The translations under genes and the position numbers were made by a program. This document shows, piece after piece, positions 35,257 to 43,662 of a stretch of DNA of 64,000 nucleotides. A model generated the notes under the pieces. It had not been told where the DNA came from. It did no database searches and saw nothing but the letters and a program-made list of their open reading frames with translations. Source of the DNA: Lentisphaerae bacterium ADurb.Bin082 (GTDB lineage Bacteria; Verrucomicrobiota; Lentisphaeria; Oligosphaerales; Oligosphaeraceae); NCBI GenBank assembly GCA_002070945.1, contig MWEG01000123.1, positions 38,112-102,111 on the forward strand, read 5' to 3'. Numbering within the stretch: position 1 is the stretch's first letter; each line of letters starts with the position of its first letter.

Positions 35257-35788
35257 GTACGACATGCGTCAGCCTGGATTCTGTAGTACAAGCACTCATT
35301 GCAAAACTTTCCGTGTATTCCGGGTGTTCAGTGGTTAAATGTTGGCAACGGCGAAAAATGGCGTAATTTTAGCGGTTTGTAGTGGCGGTTGACAGTAGGA
35401 GACAACACAAAACTACCTCCCGTCAAGCAAAAAATTGAAAGGAGTTTGCGCGAATGAGCTGGCCTGTTCGATAGGATGCCAGTTGCCCGTCTTTCAAGCT
35501 GGCATGCTCCTAAAACGGGTAATTTTGGATGTCGTTTTGACCTGCCTGCCTTCAAAAAAATCCAAAGCTGTCCCTGCCTGACAAAAATGTGGCTTTTGGG
35601 GAAGTTGGGTTAGCTTGCCGTACGTGCCGTACGCAGTTCAGCTTCAGCTTGCCTGACTACTTCTGCGATAGCAGCTTGCAAACGATTCCGGGCGAGGTAA
35701 AGTTATTGGACGAGGTTCGCCTCCTCGAGTAGCATCGGCTCGATTGGTTTCCACGATTGCCAAATTCACCCCAAGAACGAGAACGTCT
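35257..35788. other. Intergenic gap with duplicated short blocks
   Basis: No gene seen. AGCTTGCCGTACGT (35612-35625) and AGTTCAGCTTCAGCTTGC (35635-35652) are exact repeats of 27205-27218 and 27588-27605. An open frame on the minus strand (35328-35555) has no ribosome site or recognisable content. Confidence 0.5.
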
Positions 35789-36889
35789 ATGCTCAAAGAA
35801 GACATCATGGCCTTGCAGGCTTCCATCCAGGATCGGCTGGATGCCGCCGTTGCCGTCGGCGATGAAATCGGCTGTCAATTCGCGGTTTACATCGACGGAG
35901 AATTAGCAGTGAACGTCTGCGCAGGCTGGCTTGACGCTGAGCGCACTCGGCTGGTGGACGAGCAGTCGCTGTTTCCGGTTTTCTCGACTGGCAAAGGCAT
36001 TGCGACCACGGCCTTCCTCTGCTTGGTTGAGCGCGGCCTCATGACCTTGGACCAGAAGGTCGGCGAGATTTGGCCGGAATTCGCCTGCAATGGCAAGGAG
36101 GAAACCACGGTGCGCCATATCTTGCAGCACCGCTCAGGCGTCAGCATACGGACGCCATACGACTTTATCGAGCAAATTGCCGATTGGGACGTGATGAGTC
36201 GGAGGGTGGCGGCGGTAAAGCCTGTTTTCCCTCCTGGCTCGACCACGCGCTATCAGACCATCAACTACACCTGGCTGCTGGGGGAATTGGCCCAACGGGT
36301 GACTGGCAAGCCATTTCAGCAAGTCATTGAGGATGAGGTGCTGAAGCCGATGGGCCTCCAAAATCTCTTCTTTGGCGTTCCAGACCAGGCGCTGGACCGG
36401 GTGGCGCCGGCAATCCGCGGAGCTGAACAGCCGGCCATACCGGAGAATCCGCCCTGTTGGGATTATTCCCTGGAAGAGATCATGAATAACCGCGTCATCC
36501 AGCAGGCCTGCCTGCCTGGCTTCAATTGCATTACCAATGCCATCGATTTGGCTAAACACTATGCAGCGCTGCTGGACAGCTGGAAGAGGATGCACGTACT
36601 CAAACCGGAGACGCTTCGCGCCGCCAGAACCATGAGCCTGGCCCCGAACGACCCGAAGCCGACCTCCCCAGCGGCATGGAGTACGCATGGACTGGGCTAT
36701 CTCGTCGCTGACCCGGATGAACAGAACATCGCTCGCCAGTTCGGCCACAGCGGCTACGGCGGTTCCAATGGCGCGGCTTGGACGCCCGGACAGCTCAGCT
36801 TTGGCTTTACCATGAATCTCATGCGCGGCGGCGCCACTCATCGCCAGGAAATCATCGACATGGTCAAGCACCAATGCCGGAAAAATTGA
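35789..36889 (+). CDS. Serine beta-lactamase-like hydrolase (class C/EstB fold)
   Basis: 366 residues, no signal peptide, so cytoplasmic. STGK (66-69 from this start) is the SxxK nucleophile motif. The second motif, usually YxN, reads YQT (155-157). HSG in FGHSGYGG replaces the KTG triad and is common in esterases and peptidases of this fold. LRHILQHRSG-type spacing (VRHILQHRSGV) is conserved. Most such proteins are esterases or D-amino-peptidases, not antibiotic resistance enzymes, and that is my reading here. The ATG at 35807 is an alternative start with AGAAGA before it. GC content rises sharply relative to the preceding 8 kb. It converges with thiL. Confidence 0.85.
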   Translation: MLKEDIMALQASIQDRLDAAVAVGDEIGCQFAVYIDGELAVNVCAGWLDAERTRLVDEQSLFPVFSTGKGIATTAFLCLVERGLMTLDQKVGEIWPEFACNGKEETTVRHILQHRSGVSIRTPYDFIEQIADWDVMSRRVAAVKPVFPPGSTTRYQTINYTWLLGELAQRVTGKPFQQVIEDEVLKPMGLQNLFFGVPDQALDRVAPAIRGAEQPAIPENPPCWDYSLEEIMNNRVIQQACLPGFNCITNAIDLAKHYAALLDSWKRMHVLKPETLRAARTMSLAPNDPKPTSPAAWSTHGLGYLVADPDEQNIARQFGHSGYGGSNGAAWTPGQLSFGFTMNLMRGGATHRQEIIDMVKHQCRKN

Positions 36890-36951
36890 TGGTGCAGACA
36901 CGCTATCATCGCGCTGGCACCAAAATTCCGCGTAGCTTTGCGAATTGGCGT

Positions 36952-37854
36952 TCAGAAGACAAAGTGGTCCCACCCAGTTGCGGCGAGCTTTCTGCCGGCG
37001 CTATCCCTCATGCCGGGGGTGGTCGTGAACTCGCCTAACCGTGTCAGCGGCGTGTCTGCGAATGGCCAGTTCGCCGTCAATACCGGTACGCATTCCGGCG
37101 GCACGGCAAAGATCAGCTCGAAGTCCTCGCCGTCGCCGCAGGCTTGCTCTATGGTCGCGTTGCCTCGGCGCGGCACGGCTTCCAGGTCGAGGGTCAGGCC
37201 GACGTGGGAGGCAGCGCAGATTCTGGCGGAATCGCACAGGAGGCCATCGCTGACATCCATCATGGCTCGTGCCAGGCGTTGCTGCGCCAGCCACTGGCCT
37301 TCGGCGCAGCGCGGCGTGAACAGCAGGTGATGCTGGGTGGCAAACGAATCGCCGAAGCATCCGGTCGCAAACAGCTGGTCGCCGGGGCGTGCGCCGGAAC
37401 GGCTGATGACCTGGTCAGCGGCCACTTCGCCGAGGATAGTCAAGCTGGCAACGTCGTCATGCGGGGTGGCTGCATAGTCGCCGCCGATCAGGCTGACGCT
37501 ATACTCGGCAGCAAGGGCGATGATGCCGTCGTAGAACTCCTGCAGCCAGCCCTCGTCTCGGTCTTTGGCAAAAGCCCCTGCCAGCAGGCATAGCGTCGGC
37601 TTTCCGCCCATGGCGGCGATATCACTTAGGTTGCGGGCCAGCAGCTTGCGGCCGGCCAGCTGCGGCGGCGTGGCCTGTTCTCCGCGGCTGATATAGTGGC
37701 GGTCGCCGACTACTTGGTCGACGGCCAGAAGCAGCAGCCGGTTTTCGCCCCAGGCGATGGCGGCGCAGTCATCGCCCGGGGGGATGACGACTTCGGCCGG
37801 GAAGCCTGGCAGGCGGCGGAACAGGTCTGCAAAGAAGTCGTCTTCGGTTCTCAT
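36952..37854 (-). CDS. thiL: Thiamine-monophosphate kinase
   Basis: ThiL phosphorylates thiamine monophosphate to thiamine diphosphate using ATP. 300 residues, normal length. TEDDFF, PPGDDCAAI (about 25-33), AVDQVVGDRHY, ARNLSDIAAMGG, LIGGD, MMDVSDGL and GDGEDFELIF are the expected metal- and nucleotide-binding segments. AVDQVV stands where many have TTDMLV, but the acidic residue is kept. The start codon overlaps the stop of the MetF-like gene (ATGA), so the two are translated together. No other thiamine gene is in the window. Confidence 0.93.
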   Translation of the reverse strand: MRTEDDFFADLFRRLPGFPAEVVIPPGDDCAAIAWGENRLLLLAVDQVVGDRHYISRGEQATPPQLAGRKLLARNLSDIAAMGGKPTLCLLAGAFAKDRDEGWLQEFYDGIIALAAEYSVSLIGGDYAATPHDDVASLTILGEVAADQVISRSGARPGDQLFATGCFGDSFATQHHLLFTPRCAEGQWLAQQRLARAMMDVSDGLLCDSARICAASHVGLTLDLEAVPRRGNATIEQACGDGEDFELIFAVPPECVPVLTANWPFADTPLTRLGEFTTTPGMRDSAGRKLAATGWDHFVF

Positions 37855-39269
37855 GGGGCGACCTCGCCGTTTTCCAAGGCTTCCAAGTCATTGGCGGCGC
37901 TGGCCAGGCGGATGACTCGGTGGAAGAAACACTCCAGGTTGCCGTCCTCGCAGCGTCCATCGGTGCTAGCGCCGCCGCAGGCGCCATAGACTAGGCCTTT
38001 GGGGCAGGAGCGGTTCAACAGGCCTTGGCACAAGTCGGCTGCGGCCTCATCGACTTCGCTGCGGAAGGTGAGGCGCCGCACAGCTTCACGGATTAGTCGC
38101 GGCCGGGTGGGTCGATGCAGCCAGCGTGTCCAGCGGTCGCCCAGGGTCGGCGGCGCAATTGTATTGAAGCTGACTTGGGCGAGTTCGGGATCAAAGTCGC
38201 GCCGGCCAGGCTGCTGCAAGTCGGCAAACAGATAGTACGGCGGGTCTGGGCAGAGGTCGGACGCGCCAGGGCCGAACGAAATATCGCCGTGCCGCTGGCG
38301 CCAGGCTTCCAGCCAGGCGTCGTAGTCAGGACATTCTGCAGTGCAGTCATGCACGCGGTCGACGAGTTGCGCCAAGAGATTCGGCGTGCGGACGCCGCTG
38401 ACCTGGACGCCGCTGTAGCCGAGCAGGCGGAATCCGACAATCTGCAAGGCTGTCCGTGACAGCTGCGCTTCCAGAAATTGGTCTGCGGTTCCGGCAGCTT
38501 CCCGCATGATGAGGGCACCTAGGGGGATTGGCATTGGCACGCCGGGCCAGAATCCTTCCCCCAGCTTCAAGGCGTCGTCCTGGTTCATCAGCACCACTCG
38601 AGCCAGCGTCGGCCGATACAGTTCCCGCATTTGCAGGAACCATTGCAGCTCCTGCGCTTTTTTCATGTCCCAGCCGACCTGGGCCACCAGGAAGTCGGCG
38701 CCATGGGTGATTTTGCGTTGCAGCTTCGCGTATTGCAGGAAAACGCCTTCGCAGGTGTATTTGTAGGGGTTGACGGCAGCGCCGACCCAGGCGTCTGAGC
38801 CGAATTGGCAGGCAGTGACGGTCGTCGTGACGCTGTCCAGGTAGGTTGTCGGCACGTCTTCGGCGCCGTTTTTTCCAAGCCAGTCGCCGGTGACCGCCAG
38901 GAAGCAGCGAATGCCCTTGGCGCGCGCCTCGGCCAGCAGCGTCTTGGCGCGCGCCAGATCAGTGCCGCGACCGGAGAGCGTCATCAGCACTGGCTTACCA
39001 GAGCCTTTCATGGCCTGCGCCGCAAAGTCAACCGGGTCCTGGCGTTGGACGGTCGGCCAGCGGTCCGTCACCGCGATGCCGTGTACTCCTGGCAGCATTC
39101 CGACCTGCTTGAAGACTGGCGTCGCTGCGGCCATGTATGAGTCGAGCGGCTGGTTGCTGGGCGGGCTGTTCATTTCCAGCAGAAGACAGAATTGACCGGA
39201 ACGCATAGCCGAGGCCAGGCGACAGTCGCCCTCAAAACTCATATTCAATTGACGTGTTTGTTGAACCAT
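37851..39269 (-). CDS. Methylenetetrahydrofolate reductase (MetF) fused to a MetV-like C-terminal domain
   Basis: 472 residues. About 20-300 is a MetF-type barrel: FCLLLEMNSPP at the start, CFLAVTGDWLG for the FAD/folate loop, and GADFLVAQVGWD with the conserved Gln. About 340-472 matches the MTHFR C-terminal (MetV-like) domain, ending in CPKGLVYGACGG and DGRCED, the Cys-rich segment thought to carry an iron-sulfur or zinc site. In acetogens MetF and MetV are separate subunits. It should reduce methylene-THF for methionine synthesis or C1 metabolism, possibly with a reductant other than NADH. The start at 39269 has GAGAGG 11 bases upstream; an internal Met at 39242 has none. thiL overlaps its end by 4 bases. 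Confidence 0.8.
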   Translation of the reverse strand: MVQQTRQLNMSFEGDCRLASAMRSGQFCLLLEMNSPPSNQPLDSYMAAATPVFKQVGMLPGVHGIAVTDRWPTVQRQDPVDFAAQAMKGSGKPVLMTLSGRGTDLARAKTLLAEARAKGIRCFLAVTGDWLGKNGAEDVPTTYLDSVTTTVTACQFGSDAWVGAAVNPYKYTCEGVFLQYAKLQRKITHGADFLVAQVGWDMKKAQELQWFLQMRELYRPTLARVVLMNQDDALKLGEGFWPGVPMPIPLGALIMREAAGTADQFLEAQLSRTALQIVGFRLLGYSGVQVSGVRTPNLLAQLVDRVHDCTAECPDYDAWLEAWRQRHGDISFGPGASDLCPDPPYYLFADLQQPGRRDFDPELAQVSFNTIAPPTLGDRWTRWLHRPTRPRLIREAVRRLTFRSEVDEAAADLCQGLLNRSCPKGLVYGACGGASTDGRCEDGNLECFFHRVIRLASAANDLEALENGEVAP

Positions 39270-39322
39270 GAGACACGGATCCTCTCTGCTGATCCCGTTT
39301 TGCCAGCTTCGCCTGGCCGGCG

Positions 39323-39380
39323 TCGCCCTGAAACGCAGGGACTGGATACGGGAAATATAACGTCAGGCCCGCGTCCTGAC
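39323..39380 (-). promoter_or_regulatory. Stem-loop series between AraC gene and metF-like gene
   Basis: On the minus strand GTCAGG-N7-CCTGAC (39362-39380) is followed by GTTATATTT, a reasonable terminator for the AraC gene. CCCTG-N5-CAGGG follows, so the leader of the metF-like gene is structured. It does not match a riboswitch that I can recognise. Confidence 0.4.
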
Positions 39381-39406
39381 AAATCGCTGGCCTTGTCTCC
39401 GCCTGG

Positions 39407-40252
39407 TTACGTCCGCCGGGCTGGACGCGCCAAGGCCATGCCGCTGGGCGATTGCCCGAAGTGCCTGCGGAATACTTTGGAGAAATAGCTGCTGTCAGGA
39501 TAGCCGACCGCATCAGCGACTTCCGAGACGTTCATGCCGCCGGCCAGGAGCAAGTTGCGGGCCTGGTTCATGCGTACCATGGTGAGGTAGGATGGCAGTG
39601 AAAAGCCGTTTTCGCCGTTAAAGACGCGCGACAGATGGTACGGGCTGACGTCAAGCACCTCGGCCAGGTCTTCCAGCGACAGCTGTTGGGCAAAATGCTT
39701 GTTGATGTACTGCTTGGCTTCCTTGATCAGCCATTGATTGCGCCGCTGCCGTCGCTGCCGGCTGCTTTGCCGTCCTTTTGCCGTCACCTTGTTGAAGGCG
39801 ACGAAGTGCAGCAGCAACAGCAGAATCGTATGGAAATGCGACTGGCTTAAAATTTGCTCGTAGCCGGAGTCGCTGCTGTCGCAGTTGTACAGCAAGTCGA
39901 GATGCTGGCGGATTTCCGCGCGCTGGCTTTCGGTCAGCGACGTTACCACGGGGGTGTCGACGGCTTGGAACAAGGCTTCTTCGGCTTCTGGCCAGCTGAA
40001 TGACGCCATGTAGACTTCGTAGTCGTGATTGATGTCGAACACGTCGCAATGCAGCGTCCGAGCCGGAATCAGGATAACATCGCCAGGGCCGGCCTGGTAG
40101 CGCGATTTCTCATAGTGCAGCTCTAAGTTGCCGCGCCGGATGTAATGGAATTCGCAGGCCGGATTCTGGTGAAAATGATTGCGCCATACCACATCAAACA
40201 GGCAAATGCCAAATGAGTTCAACTGCGGCAAGGCAGAAAATACTGCTTCCAT
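39407..40252 (-). CDS. AraC-family transcriptional regulator
   Basis: 281 residues. The N-terminal cupin-like half (about 15-100: CEFHYIRRGNLELHYE, AGPGDVILIPARTLHCD) binds an effector, usually a sugar. The C-terminal ~100 residues hold the double helix-turn-helix: LSLEDLAEVLDVSPYHLSRVF and SEVADAVGYPDSSYFSKVFRRHFGQSPS. A basic linker (QSSRQRRQRR) separates them. It diverges from the PHP/GH operon across 258 bp, making that operon its likely target; that is inference from position. A weak promoter-like pair, TTGGAA-N16-TAGGGT (40370-40397), faces the operon. GC content matches the metF side. Confidence 0.92.
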   Translation of the reverse strand: MEAVFSALPQLNSFGICLFDVVWRNHFHQNPACEFHYIRRGNLELHYEKSRYQAGPGDVILIPARTLHCDVFDINHDYEVYMASFSWPEAEEALFQAVDTPVVTSLTESQRAEIRQHLDLLYNCDSSDSGYEQILSQSHFHTILLLLLHFVAFNKVTAKGRQSSRQRRQRRNQWLIKEAKQYINKHFAQQLSLEDLAEVLDVSPYHLSRVFNGENGFSLPSYLTMVRMNQARNLLLAGGMNVSEVADAVGYPDSSYFSKVFRRHFGQSPSGMALARPARRT

Positions 40253-40510
40253 AGCAACAACCCCATGAAAAGAACATCCCGTGTCTTTAGTTAATATAAC
40301 ACCGACTCGCAGACCTGTTGCCGAATCAGCCGGGAAAGAAGTTCGAAATGATGATTTGCTGAAACGCCTTTGGAAATTATGTTAAATAGGGTAGGGTATG
40401 GTTTTGCTCAACTCATTGCGCCATATATAGTTAAGTGAAATTATTCCCAGGTGGGGCTAGGCGAAGCACTGTGAAACCTGAGGTATGGCGTCCAAAGGAA
40501 CCCTTAGCGG

Positions 40511-41380
40511 ATGAAGATCAAGCAAAATTTTCACATTCATTCTCAACGCTCTTGTGACAGCGCCTGCGCGAAGATTCTCGATATCATCGCGGAAATGGAG
40601 GAGTTCGGGATAGAAGAATACGGTTTGACGGATCATATCCATACAGCCTACAATCTGCCGGATATTGTCAGCGCCAGAAGAGATTATCTTGCCTCGCGCC
40701 CACCGGCAAATTTCCATTTTGGGGTCGAGGTGAGCTGTGTGGATCAGCGTGAATGTGACCGCGTGGCGGCAGGCGATTATACTGCCTGGGGAGACGAGCC
40801 AGTCTACGGATTCCGGGATATGACCGACTATACCGGACAAATGGCGATTGGCATTACGCCGGACGAGATACGGGAACTTGGCATTGAATATGTGGTTGGC
40901 GGGGTTCATTGGCCACTTACAGTGTCGGAAGACCGCGATGCGCTTATTCGAAATTATTTTGAGCAGCAACTTTTTCTGGTCAGGCATCCATCTGTGAATG
41001 TGCTGGCCCATCCCTGGGATTCACTGGCTCACGCCGTGGGCAACTGGTACAAATACCGGGATAGGGAGCATATTGACCTCACTGCATTCCGCTTTATTCC
41101 GAAAGAATACAACGATGCCCTTGCACAGGCCTTGCTTGAAGAGGGAAAAGCCGCCGAGGTGAATCTCGCCGTTATCGGGGGGGCTATCCCGGAAATTCGG
41201 GAATATCTGTTGAAACTCTTCGCAGGTTGGAAACAGAAGGGAGTGAGATTCACTATTGGTGACGACCTGCACAATGCCCATTTTTCGAAAGAACTGTTTG
41301 AACGTGCAGAACAGTGGCTTGCAGAATGGGGTTTTACGGAGAATGATTTTGTTCTTCCATTTCAGCAGAACTTGAAATAG
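40511..41380 (+). CDS. PHP-domain phosphoesterase
   Basis: 289 residues. FHIHSQRSC (HxH at 8 and 10), LTDHIH (about 39-44), FGVEVSC, VVGGVHW, VLAHPWD and TIGDDLHNA are the metal-binding motifs in order for the polymerase/histidinol-phosphatase (PHP) family, with all expected His/Asp present. Histidinol phosphatase itself is possible, but no his gene is near. Placement 27 bp before an alpha-galactosidase-like gene suggests dephosphorylation of a sugar-related compound. AAAGGAA lies 11 bases before the ATG. Confidence 0.85.
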   Translation: MKIKQNFHIHSQRSCDSACAKILDIIAEMEEFGIEEYGLTDHIHTAYNLPDIVSARRDYLASRPPANFHFGVEVSCVDQRECDRVAAGDYTAWGDEPVYGFRDMTDYTGQMAIGITPDEIRELGIEYVVGGVHWPLTVSEDRDALIRNYFEQQLFLVRHPSVNVLAHPWDSLAHAVGNWYKYRDREHIDLTAFRFIPKEYNDALAQALLEEGKAAEVNLAVIGGAIPEIREYLLKLFAGWKQKGVRFTIGDDLHNAHFSKELFERAEQWLAEWGFTENDFVLPFQQNLK

Positions 41381-41407
41381 TAAATGTCCTTAGGAGGAGA
41401 TGTCCAA

Positions 41408-43636
41408 ATGCAGATTCCATTTCTTGCTGCATTGCAGTGTGGAAACATTGAGTTCAAGCCATACGCCGTCATTGACAATCAAAAAGTCGAGGGTGTCCAA
41501 AGCACCTTTCAATACAATCCGGAGCGTGGAAATGCGCATCTGATTCTGGAAAAAAAGGCTCTCTTCCGGGATGATTTTTACTTTACTTTCGAGAAGGATC
41601 AGATCGTCTGCCGCCGCAAGTTTCAGAATCTCTCCGGCGAAGTCATGAAGCTCAACGAACTTGGGATTACCCTTGCTGGAATCACTTTCGGCGGCATCCC
41701 CCGGGAGGACTTCTTCTACCATAACGAGAACCCGCGGATTTACGAGGTCATGGCATTTCCCGTTGACTACCAGCGCACCGGCGAGGATGCCAAGGACTCC
41801 TCCTTTGATCTCCAGGCTGGAAACCGCTGGGCAGACCCGGGCGTGGTGTGCGAGCGTATCGGGCGCAGTCCCTATCAGCCTTTCCCCGCGATTTTGCTGG
41901 GGAATTACAAATCGTCCCATGGCCTTGTTCACGGCACGCTGAGCCAGAGGGTCTTCTTCCACAACTATCTTCTCAGCCATGATGACGATACCGTGACCAT
42001 GGAGATTTTTTCGGGATTCAAGGATAATGCCTGGCTGGAGGTCGCGCCGAAACGTATCCTTGCGGATAAATGGTATCTGGGCGCCACAGAGCAGGCAGAC
42101 CGCATTGAACATATATTTGACAACTACAGCAAAGTGCTGCGGAAAAAACTTCCGCCCCTGTATGGAGCGACCGCGATCAATCGCGACAATATGGTCTGGG
42201 GGTCCTGGAATGACGGACTGTACCGGAAGATCAGCGAAGACCTGATCCTGGAAGAGGCGCGTTACCTCAAAAAACATTTTCCAACGGTTCGATGGATTCA
42301 GGTGGATGACGGATATGCCAACCGCGACCTGAACAAATCCGCCCACGGACTGGGTGTCCCCTACGAAGGGGAAGCAGGAGTCGCCTACCATAAATTCCCG
42401 GAAGGACTCCGCGCGTTTACGGATAAGGTACGTGCCATCGGGTTGCGACCTGCAATCTGGATTGGAGGATTCTGCCCGAAGGATACAAAAATTTACCAGG
42501 AGCATCCTGAATGGTTCATTGACTACAGCTATCGTGTGAGTAGTTCCTCACCTCTGGATGTGAGTCTCCCCGAGGCACGCAGCTACATGACCTTTGCCCT
42601 GGATAAGCTGATCACAGAATACGGCTTTGAATCGGTCAAGCATGATTTCTGGAGCTACGCCTTTGAAGACAGCCATGACCTTTACCGCAATCATGATGCA
42701 TCCGGCTATGAATGGCGAGACTGGTGGCTCAAGGAAGTGCGCAAGAGGATTGACAGCGACGGCTACTTGCAGACCGGATGCGATATCGTGATGGGCAACC
42801 CCTTCCTCGGTGAATTTTTTACTAATTACCGCTATGGAATTGATATCGGCGGAGGCAACTGGGATTATGTCAGAACCAACTATCTGTGGGGAATGGCCTG
42901 CTTTGCAACGCATACAGGCGATCTCTTTGTGCCGAACAGCGATTCCGTCGGTCTGTTCCCGGGACTCAATGACACAGAAGCGATGTTCTGTCTCAATTAT
43001 TGCCTGGTCACCCACTCGATGGTTGAGATCGCAGGGCGTCTCAGCCAGAATCCGGATTCGCCCCGGCTTGCCCCTCTCAAAAAAGCGGTGTGCAACCCCA
43101 ACAACGGACAGGATGTCTTCTTCACCAAATGGGATTACCTCGATTCGAAACAGAAATACCCCGCCGTGCTCTATTTCAAGACGGCGCATTTCTGCCCAGC
43201 GGAAGACCAGCCAGGACTGCCGCTCAGAACGATAGGCATGTTCAATCTTGAGGACGAAGAGCAAACTCTTTCATTCAAAGCCTCTGAACTGGGACTTGAT
43301 GATTCCAAAGCATATACCCTGACTGATGTCTGGAGCGGAAAAACACTTGCATTGAAAGGCGCGTTCAGCTGTCCCGTGGCAGCGCACGGAAGCCGCCTGC
43401 TGGCTGTCAGTGAATTCGATCCAGCGCAGCTGCTTGATGCGGATATCAGGATTCTCCGAAGCCAGAAAAATGGATATTCCCTGAAACTCTTCTTCGATTA
43501 TGCCGCAAAAGCCGTCCTCACTTTTGCTTCCGTACCAAAGAAAATCGTTCTGGACGGAGTCGAACTCCCGTCGCCGGGAGAGCTGACAGTGCAAGCCGAA
43601 ATAAAAGAGAACAGCGTGATGGAAATCTCGTTCTGA
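41408..43636 (+). CDS. Alpha-galactosidase-like glycosidase (clan GH-D, GH36-like)
   Basis: 742 residues, no signal peptide, so cytoplasmic. The N-terminal ~250 residues are a beta-supersandwich. The barrel begins NMVWGSWNDGLY. WIQVDDGY (about 296-303) and LRPAIWIGGF match GH36 strand motifs. VKHDFWSY (about 410-417) carries the presumed nucleophile Asp. A second acid lies near GNWDYVRTNY or SDSVGL. The C-terminal beta domain is normal. The ATG at 41408 has AGGAGG ten bases upstream; an earlier in-frame ATG at 41384 precedes that ribosome site and is unlikely. It forms an operon with the PHP gene and converges with a second GH-D gene 26 bp away. Confidence 0.8.
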   Translation: MQIPFLAALQCGNIEFKPYAVIDNQKVEGVQSTFQYNPERGNAHLILEKKALFRDDFYFTFEKDQIVCRRKFQNLSGEVMKLNELGITLAGITFGGIPREDFFYHNENPRIYEVMAFPVDYQRTGEDAKDSSFDLQAGNRWADPGVVCERIGRSPYQPFPAILLGNYKSSHGLVHGTLSQRVFFHNYLLSHDDDTVTMEIFSGFKDNAWLEVAPKRILADKWYLGATEQADRIEHIFDNYSKVLRKKLPPLYGATAINRDNMVWGSWNDGLYRKISEDLILEEARYLKKHFPTVRWIQVDDGYANRDLNKSAHGLGVPYEGEAGVAYHKFPEGLRAFTDKVRAIGLRPAIWIGGFCPKDTKIYQEHPEWFIDYSYRVSSSSPLDVSLPEARSYMTFALDKLITEYGFESVKHDFWSYAFEDSHDLYRNHDASGYEWRDWWLKEVRKRIDSDGYLQTGCDIVMGNPFLGEFFTNYRYGIDIGGGNWDYVRTNYLWGMACFATHTGDLFVPNSDSVGLFPGLNDTEAMFCLNYCLVTHSMVEIAGRLSQNPDSPRLAPLKKAVCNPNNGQDVFFTKWDYLDSKQKYPAVLYFKTAHFCPAEDQPGLPLRTIGMFNLEDEEQTLSFKASELGLDDSKAYTLTDVWSGKTLALKGAFSCPVAAHGSRLLAVSEFDPAQLLDADIRILRSQKNGYSLKLFFDYAAKAVLTFASVPKKIVLDGVELPSPGELTVQAEIKENSVMEISF

Positions 43637-43662
43637 GAATTGCACCCTCCAGGCTTTCTTGA

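Noticed and set aside
35789..36889. Antibiotic resistance beta-lactamase
   Set aside because: No signal peptide, altered second motif and HSG triad point to a cytoplasmic esterase or peptidase of the same fold.
39270..39406. SAM or SAH riboswitch before the metF-like gene
   Set aside because: Several stems are visible, but I cannot match the conserved core of any known methionine-related riboswitch.
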